Shown piece after piece: positions 26,253-33,707 of a stretch of DNA of 37,804 nucleotides (its first letter is position 1; every line of letters begins with the position of its first letter). Location: NCBI GenBank assembly GCA_036377055.1, contig DASUZD010000193.1, forward strand, positions 1 through 37,804, written 5' to 3'. Made by a program: the position numbers and the translations under genes. The stretch comes from DASUZD01 sp036377055. Lineage in GTDB: Bacteria > Actinomycetota > Thermoleophilia > Gaiellales > Gaiellaceae. The notes below the pieces were generated by a model. It searched no databases. It was not told where the DNA came from and saw only the letters and a program-made list of their open reading frames with translations.

Positions 26253-26663
26253 ATGCGCAGGCTCGCCCTTCTGCTCGCGGCGGCGGTCGTCGTCGCCGGC
26301 GACGCAGCCGCTCCCGGAAATGCTTCCACGGCCACGGTCCACTTCGGCGGCGGCAGCGAGTTGCGTAGGTTCGTCCTGCGCGAGCCGCCGGGCGTCATCC
26401 TGGTCTACCGGCTCAGCGCGCCGCGCGCCGCCGACGTTCGCGCCACGGTGCAGATCCCAGGCGTGACAGTGCCGCTGCGCATCGCGACCCGGCCGACAGG
26501 ACCGAGCAGCGAGTGCACGACGAGCCGGTCGCGCGTGACCTGCACCGTCGGCGAGGAGTGGTGCCCGATGCCGCGAGCGGCGTGGAAGGTTCGGCTGGAG
26601 AAGCGCGCCGGACCGGCGGGACCGGTGATCCTTACGTTCCGCGTAGGCACTCCACCCGCCTAG
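26253..26663 (+). CDS. small secreted protein of unknown function
   Basis: A 136-aa protein with a Sec signal peptide (LALLLAAAVVVAGDAAAPGNA). The mature region is beta-rich, with Thr/Val/Arg strands and three cysteines (SECTTS, VTCTVG, EWCPMP); no family is recognised. It begins 76 bp from the divergent nuclease start, so part of its promoter may overlap the SOS region and its expression could also change on DNA damage (inference). Its TAG stop lies inside the TAGACT -10-like element of the next gene. Confidence 0.7.
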   Translation: MRRLALLLAAAVVVAGDAAAPGNASTATVHFGGGSELRRFVLREPPGVILVYRLSAPRAADVRATVQIPGVTVPLRIATRPTGPSSECTTSRSRVTCTVGEEWCPMPRAAWKVRLEKRAGPAGPVILTFRVGTPPA

Positions 26664-26666
26664 ACT
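26661..26666 (+). promoter_or_regulatory. putative -10 of the NlpC/P60 gene
   Basis: TAGACT sits 6 nt before the GTG start of the peptidase, the spacing of leaderless actinobacterial transcripts. It contains the stop codon of the upstream gene. The -35 is unclear. Confidence 0.45.
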
Positions 26667-26672
26667 CGCGCC

Positions 26673-27281
26673 GTGGATCGCCTCTGTTCGGTCCCGGTCG
26701 CGCCGGTGCGCGCGGAGCCGCGCCACGACGCCGAGCGCGTGACCGAGCTGCTCGAGGGCGAGCCCGTCCGCGTCGAGGAGGAGCGCGGCGGCTGGGCGCG
26801 CATCGTCACCGCGTACGAGTACCCGGGCTGGGTACGCACGACCGACCTCGCCGGCCATGACGGCGATCCGGTCGCCGAGGCGCGCGCCTACCTCGGGACG
26901 CCGTACCTCTGGGGCGGGATGACCGAGCGCGGCATCGACTGCTCCGGGCTCGTCCACATGGCCTACCGGCGGCTCGGCAGGCTCGTGCCCCGCGATGCGG
27001 ACCAACAGGAGGAGGCAGGCGAGCCGGTCGTCGAGCAAAACCTCCGTCCAGGCGACCTGATCACCTACGGCGACGATTCGGCGACGACGCACGTCGCGTT
27101 CTGGCTCGGTGACGGCCGGATCCTTCATTCGACGCAGCGCGAGGATGTAGACGGCGTGGTCGAGGAGCCGGAGCCGGAGGAGCTACGCGCGCAGCGTCGC
27201 CGCCTCGTCCGGCTTTGCCCTAACCACCGGCCCCGATCGAACGTCGGAAGAACTGAGAGCCGCGCGAACTCCGCGGGGTAA
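26673..27281 (+). CDS. SH3b-NlpC/P60 cysteine peptidase, YkfC-like
   Basis: A 202-aa protein. Residues 8-60 are a bacterial SH3 domain (VAPVRAEPRHDAERVTELL ... GWVRTTDLA); 65-185 are NlpC/P60 with nucleophile Cys90 (GIDCSGLVH), His140 (THVAFWLGDG) and a third His152 (ILHST). It has no signal peptide, so it should act in the cytoplasm. YkfC of Bacillus is a gamma-D-glutamyl-L-diamino acid endopeptidase that cleaves imported murein peptides and lies beside a dipeptide permease. The identical setting here, between two peptide importers, supports that role. The GTG start is probably leaderless. Confidence 0.85.
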   Translation: MDRLCSVPVAPVRAEPRHDAERVTELLEGEPVRVEEERGGWARIVTAYEYPGWVRTTDLAGHDGDPVAEARAYLGTPYLWGGMTERGIDCSGLVHMAYRRLGRLVPRDADQQEEAGEPVVEQNLRPGDLITYGDDSATTHVAFWLGDGRILHSTQREDVDGVVEEPEPEELRAQRRRLVRLCPNHRPRSNVGRTESRANSAG

Positions 27282-27294
27282 GATCCGCACCCCC

Positions 27295-27310
27295 GAGGCC
27301 GACCGGCCTC
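27295..27310 (+). terminator. short hairpin before importer 2
   Basis: GAGGCC/GGCCTC with a GACC loop, 14 bp after the peptidase stop codon. It is a weak stem, so partial termination at most; read-through into importer 2 is possible. Confidence 0.3.
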
Positions 27311-27347
27311 ATGGAGCCCACAGGGTCAAGACGGGGAGGTACCGCAA

Positions 27348-29021
27348 GTGACACCGAAGCACAAGCGGACGTGGCTTCTGAGCGCGCTGGCGCTCGTCGT
27401 CGGGTTCGCTCTGCTCGCCGCAGCGTGCGGCTCGAGCAAGAAGAGCAGTAGCGGCACCACGAGCTCGACTGGCACCAGCGGCGGGACCTCGCAGCAAAAG
27501 ACGTTCGCGAACTTCCGCGTCGTCTACGACACAGGAACGGACTACCTCGATCCAGGCCTCTCGTACACCGTCGAGGGGTGGGAGGCGATGTGGAACGTCT
27601 ACCTGAGCCTGCTCGGCTACAAGCACGTCAACGGGCCCGACGGCGCGACGCTCGTGCCAGCGCTCGCGACCGACATGCCACAGGTTTCTTCGGACGGGCT
27701 CACATACAAGCTCACGCTTCGGAAGAGCTTGAAGTACTCGGACGGCTCGGCGGTCAAGGCGACCGACTTCCAGTACGCGATCGAGCGTGACTACAAGGTC
27801 GACTCGCCGGGCGTCGGGTTCTTCTCGAACATCGTCGGCGCCGATCAGTTCTCGAAGACGAAGAAGGGCCACATCAGCGGGATCACCGCCAACGATTCCA
27901 CCGGCGCGATCACGATCAAGCTGCTGAAGCCGCAGGGCGACTTCCAGAACATCCTCGCGACGATCTTCGCGGCGCCCGTGCCGCAGGGCACCCCTGCCAA
28001 GGACCAGTCGACGACCCCGATCCCGTCGACCGGGCCGTACCTGATCCAGAGCTACAAGCCGAACCGGCAGTTCGTCCTCGCGCGGAACCCGCAGTTCAAG
28101 GCGCTTCCGAACGTGCAGGCCGGCAACCCGGACAAGATCACGGTGAGCATCGTCGAGGACGACGCCGCCGCGCTCCAGCAGGTGATCAACGGCCAGGGTG
28201 ACTACGACTTCCACCCGATCCCGGTCGACCGGCTCGCGAACGTGCAGCAGAAGTACGGGAGCCAGCTCAAGGTCTACACGCCGGCAAACACGTACTACTT
28301 CTTCATGAACGCGCGCGAGAAGCCGTTCGACAACGTCAAGGTGCGCCAGGCGATCAACTACGCGATCGACCGGAACGCCCTCGTGCGCCTGTACGGCGGG
28401 CTCGCCACGCCGACGGAGAACGTCCTGCCGCCGACGTATCCGCAGTACAAGAAGCTGAACTTGTACCCGCACGACATGGCCAAGGCGAAGGCGCTCCTGA
28501 AGGGCACAGGCGCGACGAGCGTGCCGATCACGATCTGGGGCTCGAACCGCGAGACCTCGAAGAAGCCGGTCGCGTACCTCCAGGACGTCATGACGCAGCT
28601 CGGCTTCAAGGCGAAGCTGAAGATCATCGACGCGGCCGTCTACTGGACGACGATCGGCAACCAGAAGACGAAGGCGCAGATCGGCTTCGCGGACTGGTTC
28701 CAGGACTACCCGCACCCGCTCGATTGGTTCGACGTGCTGCTGAACGGCGAGCGGATCACGCCGACGCACAACAACAACTACTCGAACTTCAACGACACGG
28801 CGGTGAACAAGAAGATCGACGACCTGAAGAAGCAGCCGACGCTGAGCGACCAGGTGAACACCCAGTGGGCGGACGTCGATCGGATGGTGATGCAGCAGGC
28901 GGCCTGGGCGCCTTACGTGAACCGGCAGTTCACCGACTTCTTCAGCTCGAGGATCGACACGAGCTGCTACGTCAACCACGTGCTGTACCAGTTCGACTTC
29001 AGCCGCATCTGCGTGAAGTAG
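27348..29021 (+). CDS. ABC transporter substrate-binding lipoprotein, peptide type (SBP_bac_5), importer 2
   Basis: A 557-aa receptor with a lipoprotein signal: hydrophobic core LLSALALVVGFALL and lipobox AAAC at Cys27, followed by a flexible Ser/Gly/Thr linker (residues 28-50). Family-5 blocks include TDYLDPGLSYTVEGWEAMWN, LTLRKSLKYSDGSAVKATDF, STGPYLIQSYKPNRQFVLAR and FDNVKVRQAINYAIDR. GTG start with GGGGAGG upstream. It heads the SBP-C-B-D-F operon. Its sequence differs widely from the first SBP, so the two importers probably prefer different ligands. Confidence 0.94.
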   Translation: MTPKHKRTWLLSALALVVGFALLAAACGSSKKSSSGTTSSTGTSGGTSQQKTFANFRVVYDTGTDYLDPGLSYTVEGWEAMWNVYLSLLGYKHVNGPDGATLVPALATDMPQVSSDGLTYKLTLRKSLKYSDGSAVKATDFQYAIERDYKVDSPGVGFFSNIVGADQFSKTKKGHISGITANDSTGAITIKLLKPQGDFQNILATIFAAPVPQGTPAKDQSTTPIPSTGPYLIQSYKPNRQFVLARNPQFKALPNVQAGNPDKITVSIVEDDAAALQQVINGQGDYDFHPIPVDRLANVQQKYGSQLKVYTPANTYYFFMNAREKPFDNVKVRQAINYAIDRNALVRLYGGLATPTENVLPPTYPQYKKLNLYPHDMAKAKALLKGTGATSVPITIWGSNRETSKKPVAYLQDVMTQLGFKAKLKIIDAAVYWTTIGNQKTKAQIGFADWFQDYPHPLDWFDVLLNGERITPTHNNNYSNFNDTAVNKKIDDLKKQPTLSDQVNTQWADVDRMVMQQAAWAPYVNRQFTDFFSSRIDTSCYVNHVLYQFDFSRICVK

Positions 29022-29040
29022 AGACGGCATAGCAGGGTAG

Positions 29041-29075
29041 GGATCGGGGCGTTCCGGGAAGGGGCGTCCCGATCC
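29041..29075 (+). promoter_or_regulatory. intra-operon hairpin after the SBP gene
   Basis: GGATCGGGGCG (29041-29051) pairs with CGTCCCGATCC (29065-29075), 11 bp with one G-U pair. It lies between the SBP and the first permease gene. Such hairpins stabilise the upstream message or attenuate read-through, giving more receptor than membrane subunits. Confidence 0.6.
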
Positions 29076-29090
29076 TTCGCCCGGAGGCGG

Positions 29091-30200
29091 ATGGCCACCG
29101 AGCCCGCAACAACCGAATTCACGCTCGACACCGCGCAGCTCCTGGCCGAGGAGGAGCACGGAAGGTCGATCGTCGGGCGTAGCCCGTGGTACCTCGCGTG
29201 GCGCAGGCTGAGACGCAACAAGGTCGCACTCACCGCTTTCGCGCTGTTCGTGCTCGTAGTGGCTGTCAGTGCGGCCGCGCCGCTCTACGCGGACCACGTC
29301 GCGCACACGACGGCGAGTGCCAACCACCCGACCGAGAACGTCAAGGTCGGGAGCAAGATCGTCCCGGTCATCTCGCAGGGCGGGACCTACACCGACCCGA
29401 AGACGCACGAGCTCCGGGTGAAGCCGGTGAACATCATCGGCCCGACCTGGTGGCACGCGGGCGGGAAGTTCGTGCTCGGAGCGGACGAGAACGGCCGCGA
29501 CAACGCCGTCCGGCTCCTCTACGGCGGACGCAACTCGCTCATCGTCGGAGTCGGCTCGGCCTTCCTCTGCACCCTGTTCGCGGTGATCCTCGCGCTGATC
29601 GCGGGCTACTACGGCGGCGTGGCGGACTGGGTCATCACACGCTTCTTCGACCTGATCTGGGCCTTCCCGGTGATCCTGCTCGCGATCGCCCTCGGCGCCG
29701 CGCTCTCGATCAACGGCCTGCACTGGAACCTCCGCCTCTTCCACGTGAACCTCGAGAGCGGCAGCCTGTGGATCCCGACGATCGTGATCTCGTACGTCCT
29801 GATCCCGTACATCGGCCGGCCGCTGCGCGGCCAGATCCTGTCGCTGCGCGAGAAGGAGTTCGTCGAGGCAGCCGTCGCGCAGGGCGCAGGGCCGCTGCGG
29901 ATCATGTTCGGCGAGATCCTCCCGAACATCGCGTCCTCCGCGCTCGTCTTCTTCACGCTCGTCGTCGCGAACAACATCCTGCTCGAGGCGGCGTTGTCGT
30001 TCCTCGGCGCCGGCATCCAGGACCCGAACCCGTCCTGGGGCAAGCTGATCTCCGAAGGCCAGGACCGGATCCTGACCGCGCCGTGGCTGACGATCACCCC
30101 GGGGATCGCGATCGTCGTCACCGTCGTCGCGCTGAACATCTTCGGCGACGGCCTCCGCGACGCCCTCGACCCGCGGGCGAAGGTGAGGATCGAGCACTAA
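29091..30200 (+). CDS. peptide ABC transporter permease (DppC/OppC-like), importer 2
   Basis: A 369-aa permease, longer than importer 1's DppC (302 aa). The N-terminus has an extended cytoplasmic tail before WYLAWRRLRRNKVALTA. An ~80-residue extracellular insertion follows TM1 (NVKVGSKIVPVISQGG ... VKPVNIIGPTWW), before FVLGADENGRDNAVRLLYGG. The docking loop is REKEFVEAAVAQGAGPLRIM and the C-terminal block SFLGAGIQDPNPSWGKLI. ATG start with GGAGG. The stop overlaps the next ATG (TAATG). Confidence 0.94.
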   Translation: MATEPATTEFTLDTAQLLAEEEHGRSIVGRSPWYLAWRRLRRNKVALTAFALFVLVVAVSAAAPLYADHVAHTTASANHPTENVKVGSKIVPVISQGGTYTDPKTHELRVKPVNIIGPTWWHAGGKFVLGADENGRDNAVRLLYGGRNSLIVGVGSAFLCTLFAVILALIAGYYGGVADWVITRFFDLIWAFPVILLAIALGAALSINGLHWNLRLFHVNLESGSLWIPTIVISYVLIPYIGRPLRGQILSLREKEFVEAAVAQGAGPLRIMFGEILPNIASSALVFFTLVVANNILLEAALSFLGAGIQDPNPSWGKLISEGQDRILTAPWLTITPGIAIVVTVVALNIFGDGLRDALDPRAKVRIEH

Positions 30201-31147
30201 TGCTCGCGTTCGTCATCCGCCGGCTGATCGGCGCGATCGCGGTGCTGATCGGCGTCAGCTTCATCGTGTTCTTGATCTTCATCGTCGTCCCCGGCGGCGA
30301 CCCCGCGACGCGCCTCGCCGGCAAGAACGCGAACGACCAGCTGATCGCGAACATCAAGCACAACTGGGGCTTCGACCGGCCCTTCTACACCCAGTACGGG
30401 ATCATGATGAAGAAGGCGTTCACGGGGAAGCTCGTCTCGTACACCAACCAGACCAACGTGACGACGCAGATCAAGGAGGGGCTCGCGGCGACCTTCTCTC
30501 TTTCGATCGGCGCGGCCATCATCTGGATGGCCTTCGGGATTCTCGTGGGGGTGATCTCGGCCGTGAAGGCCGGTAGGTGGTCGGACCGGGTGATCACGAT
30601 CGTGGCCCTGATCGGGATCTCGATGCCCGTGTTCTGGCTCGGGATCCTGACGCGCTACTTCTTCGCCGAGAAGCACACGTGGTTCCCAGACGGTGAGTAC
30701 GTGGGGCTGACGCAGAACCCGTTCCAATGGTTCTGGCACCTGCTGCTTCCGTGGCTCGTGCTCGCCGTGCTCTTCATCGGCGTCTACGGCCGAGTCCTGC
30801 GCGGGAACATGCTCGATGCGATCAACGAGGACTACGTCCGCACGGCCCGTGCGAAGGGGCTCGACCCGCGCCGCGTCCTCATCAAGCACGTCTTGCGGAA
30901 CTCCCTCATCCCGATCGTCACGCTCTTCGGGCTCGACTTCGCGGCGGTGCTGGGCGGCGGTGCGATCCTGACGGAGACCGTCTTCGACCTGCACGGCGTC
31001 GGCCAGTACGCCGCTCAGTCGATCGGCGCGTTCGACCTGCCGCCGATCATGGGCGTGACGCTCTTCGGTGCGTTCTTCATCGTGCTCTTCAGCGCGATCG
31101 TGGACTTCATCTACGCGTTCCTCGACCCGCGGATCCGCCCCGCCTAG
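30200..31147 (+). CDS. peptide ABC transporter permease (DppB/OppB-like), importer 2
   Basis: A 315-aa permease with six hydrophobic helices. It begins MLAFVIRRLIGAIAVLIGVS and has the docking motif EDYVRTARAKGLDPRRV followed by RNSLIPIVTLFGL. It ends ...FLDPRIRPA, as DppB proteins do. The gene order is C then B, the reverse of importer 1. The ATG shares bases with the upstream stop, so the pair is translationally coupled. Confidence 0.95.
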   Translation: MLAFVIRRLIGAIAVLIGVSFIVFLIFIVVPGGDPATRLAGKNANDQLIANIKHNWGFDRPFYTQYGIMMKKAFTGKLVSYTNQTNVTTQIKEGLAATFSLSIGAAIIWMAFGILVGVISAVKAGRWSDRVITIVALIGISMPVFWLGILTRYFFAEKHTWFPDGEYVGLTQNPFQWFWHLLLPWLVLAVLFIGVYGRVLRGNMLDAINEDYVRTARAKGLDPRRVLIKHVLRNSLIPIVTLFGLDFAAVLGGGAILTETVFDLHGVGQYAAQSIGAFDLPPIMGVTLFGAFFIVLFSAIVDFIYAFLDPRIRPA

Positions 31148-32170
31148 ATGGCCGAGCGCCTGCTCGACGTGAAAGGCCTGAAGGTCCGGTTCGCGACCGA
31201 AGACGGCATCGTGAACGCGGTCGACGGCGTCGACTTCGAGCTCGACCGAGGCCGCGTGCTCGGGATCGTCGGCGAGTCCGGCTGCGGCAAGAGCGTCACC
31301 GCGATGACGATCCTCGGCCTGACGCGCGGGGCGAACGCGCGCTTCGAAGGCGAGGTCGACTACAAGGGCCGGAACCTCCTCACGCTGTCCGAGGAGGCGC
31401 TCCGAGACGTCCGCGGCAACGAGATCGCGATGATCTTCCAGGACCCGATGAGCTCGCTGAACCCGGTGTACCGGGTCGGCGCCCAGATCGTCGAGGCCAT
31501 CGCCACGCATGAGAACGTGTCGAAGGAGGTGGCGAAGCGGCGCGCAATCGATCTGCTCCGCCAGGTCGGGATTCCGCGCCCGGAGACCCGCGTCGACGAC
31601 TACCCGCACCAGTTCTCGGGCGGGATGCGGCAGCGCGCGATGATCGCGATGGGCCTCGCGAACAACCCTGACGTGCTGATCGCCGACGAGCCGACGACCG
31701 CACTCGACGTGACGATCCAGGCGCAAATCATCGAGCTGATCGACAAGCTCAAGGACGACTTCAACTCGGCGGTGATCCTGATCACGCACGACCTCGGCGT
31801 CGTCGCCGAGATCGCCGACGAGATCGTGGTCATGTACGCCGGCCGCGTCGTCGAGCGCGCAAAGAAGCGCGAGCTCTTCTACGACCCGCAGATGCCGTAC
31901 ACATGGGGACTGCTCGGGTCGATTCCGCGCCTCGACCGGCCGAAGCCGGAGCGGCTGCACTCGATCACGGGGGCGCCTCCGTCGCTGATCAACCTGCCGC
32001 GCGGCTGTAAGTTCCGCCCGCGCTGCCCGCACGCCTTCGAGAAGTGCATCGACGAGCCGCGCCTCGAGAGTCGCGTCGAGGATCCGACGCACCTCGACCG
32101 CTGCTGGCTGACGGTCGAGGAGAAGCGCGACGTTCGGGAGCGGACGATCGAGGGCGAGCTGGTCGCATGA
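31148..32170 (+). CDS. peptide ABC transporter ATPase (DppD/OppD-like), importer 2
   Basis: A 340-aa ATPase with Walker A GESGCGKSV, signature FSGGMRQR, Walker B VLIADEPTTALD and H-loop ILITHDLG. The C-terminal domain has the complete four-cysteine set (GCKFRPRCPHAFEKC ... DRCW), unlike its importer 1 counterpart. The ATG directly follows the permease stop (TAGATG). Its TGA overlaps the dppF start. Confidence 0.96.
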   Translation: MAERLLDVKGLKVRFATEDGIVNAVDGVDFELDRGRVLGIVGESGCGKSVTAMTILGLTRGANARFEGEVDYKGRNLLTLSEEALRDVRGNEIAMIFQDPMSSLNPVYRVGAQIVEAIATHENVSKEVAKRRAIDLLRQVGIPRPETRVDDYPHQFSGGMRQRAMIAMGLANNPDVLIADEPTTALDVTIQAQIIELIDKLKDDFNSAVILITHDLGVVAEIADEIVVMYAGRVVERAKKRELFYDPQMPYTWGLLGSIPRLDRPKPERLHSITGAPPSLINLPRGCKFRPRCPHAFEKCIDEPRLESRVEDPTHLDRCWLTVEEKRDVRERTIEGELVA

Positions 32171-33288
32171 GCCGAAACAACGGCGCTCCGCTCGTCAACG
32201 TCGTCCACGTCAAGAAGTACTTCCCGATCAAGAAGGGCGTCCTCGGCCGCGAGGTCGCACGCGTGCACGCGGTGGACGACGTCAGCTTCGCCGTCACCGA
32301 GGGCGAGACGCTCGGCCTCGTCGGCGAGTCCGGCTGCGGCAAGTCGACCCTTGGCCGCACGATCGTGCGGCTGCTCCAGCCGACGGCCGGCGACGTCGTC
32401 TTCCAGGGCACCTCGATCGCGGGGCTCGGCACCCGCGCGCTGCGGCCGCTGCGGCGCGAGATGCAGATGGTCTTCCAGGATCCGTACGCGTCGCTCAACC
32501 CGCGGAAGCGCGTCGGCTCGATCATCGGCGACCCGATGAAGATCCACAACGTCGGCGAGAAAGCCGACCGCAAGCGCCGCGTCCAGGAGCTGCTCGAGAC
32601 GGTCGGGCTCTCGCCGGAGCACTACAACCGCTTCCCGCACGAGTTCTCGGGCGGTCAGCGGCAGCGAATCGGCGTCGCGCGGGCTTTGGCGCTGCGGCCG
32701 AAGCTCATCGTCGCCGACGAGCCCGTATCGGCGCTCGACGTGTCGGTTCAGGCACAGGTGATCAACCTGCTCGACGAGCTTCAGGACGAGTTCAGGCTCA
32801 CCTACATCTTCATCGCGCACGACCTCGGCGTCGTCCGCCACGTCTCGGACCGGATCGCGGTCATGTACCTCGGCAAGCTCGTCGAGCTCTCGCCGGCGGA
32901 GGAGCTCTACCAGCGGCCGATCATGCCCTACACGGAGGCGCTCCTCTCGGCCGTGCCCATCCCGGACCCGGATCTTTCGGACCAGCGCGAGCGGATCGTG
33001 CTCCGGGGCGATGTGCCCTCGCCGATCGACCCGCCCTCCGGGTGCCGCTTCCACCCGCGGTGCCGCTACATGACGGACATCTGCCGCGAGGTCGAGCCGC
33101 CGCTCACGGCCTACGGGAACGGCCACTTCGCAGCGTGCCACCACCCGCTGAACGTCGACGCGGAGACGCTGAAGCGGGTCGAGGCGTCGCGCAAGCTCTC
33201 GCCGACGTCCGCCGACGAGGACGCGACCCCGAGTGACCCAGGCAAGGAACGGTCACAGCCCGTCCCGCGAATCCCTGAATCGAGGTAA
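32167..33288 (+). CDS. peptide ABC transporter ATPase (DppF/OppF-like), importer 2
   Basis: A 373-aa ATPase. It starts VVHVKKYFPIKKGV; Walker A is GESGCGKST, signature FSGGQRQR, Walker B LIVADEPVSALD and H-loop IFIAHDLG. The four-Cys C-terminal domain is intact (GCRFHPRCRYMTDIC ... AACHH). The last residues (RIPESR) and the stop codon are encoded by the left copy of the 26-bp direct repeat, so the true C-terminus may have been rebuilt by the insertion next to it. Confidence 0.95.
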   Translation: MSRNNGAPLVNVVHVKKYFPIKKGVLGREVARVHAVDDVSFAVTEGETLGLVGESGCGKSTLGRTIVRLLQPTAGDVVFQGTSIAGLGTRALRPLRREMQMVFQDPYASLNPRKRVGSIIGDPMKIHNVGEKADRKRRVQELLETVGLSPEHYNRFPHEFSGGQRQRIGVARALALRPKLIVADEPVSALDVSVQAQVINLLDELQDEFRLTYIFIAHDLGVVRHVSDRIAVMYLGKLVELSPAEELYQRPIMPYTEALLSAVPIPDPDLSDQRERIVLRGDVPSPIDPPSGCRFHPRCRYMTDICREVEPPLTAYGNGHFAACHHPLNVDAETLKRVEASRKLSPTSADEDATPSDPGKERSQPVPRIPESR

Positions 33289-33293
33289 CTCCC
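33268..33293 (+). repeat. 26-bp direct repeat, left copy (attachment-site-like)
   Basis: Starts CGAATCCCTGAATCGAGG and ends GTAACTCCC, identical to 37335-37360. A further CCC matches just upstream with one mismatch between. It covers the 3' end and TAA of the dppF-like gene. Confidence 0.88.
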
Positions 33294-33302
33294 TCCGCGG
33301 GG

Positions 33303-33707
33303 CTAGCGGGATTCGATGCCGAAGGCGGGGCCGGGCGGGAGGGCGTGTCGAAGATCACGATCGCTGAATAAGGCGACAGTCACAATCACAAGCGCAGCGA
33401 TGGCGGCGATGAAGGCGTATGCGTACGGCCGGGCTCGACGTCGAGCGATCACCGTGGCGAGCCCGGCGACGAGCGAGAGCTCGGGCAGGAGGAGGAAGAA
33501 CGTCCATCCGCCGAAGTTGAACGTACGGTCGTCCTGGCAGGGAGCGACGCACGTTCGCCGTAGCGGCGGCGCGTCGAGCGAGGAGATCGTCAATACGACC
33601 CAGTGAAGGACGAGAATGAGGAGTGTTCCGAGGAGCGCGAGGGCGGCTGCGGCCACCTCCGCGCCCGCATCGTTTTCACCGACCGCGCCTGAATGTCGCC
33701 CGTACAA
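33303..33707 (-). CDS. small membrane protein of unknown function
   Basis: A 134-aa protein with three hydrophobic helices: AAAALALLGTLLILVLHWVV, FFLLLPELSLVAGLATVI and YAYAFIAAIAALVIVTVALF. A loop with two close cysteines (TCVAPCQDD) lies between the first two. The TTG at 33707 overlaps the end of the large secreted-protein gene by 32 bp; an in-frame GTG at 33656 is the alternative. It follows that gene on the same strand and probably forms a two-gene cassette with it on the island. No family recognised. Confidence 0.6.
   Translation of the reverse strand: MYGRHSGAVGENDAGAEVAAAALALLGTLLILVLHWVVLTISSLDAPPLRRTCVAPCQDDRTFNFGGWTFFLLLPELSLVAGLATVIARRRARPYAYAFIAAIAALVIVTVALFSDRDLRHALPPGPAFGIESR

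Noticed and set aside
27309..30197. 962-codon minus-strand frame over importer 2
   Set aside because: Antisense of the SBP and DppC-like genes; composition is Arg/Val/Asp-rich without domains.
30197..32092. 631-codon minus-strand frame over permease and ATPase genes
   Set aside because: Shadow of two well-supported transporter genes.
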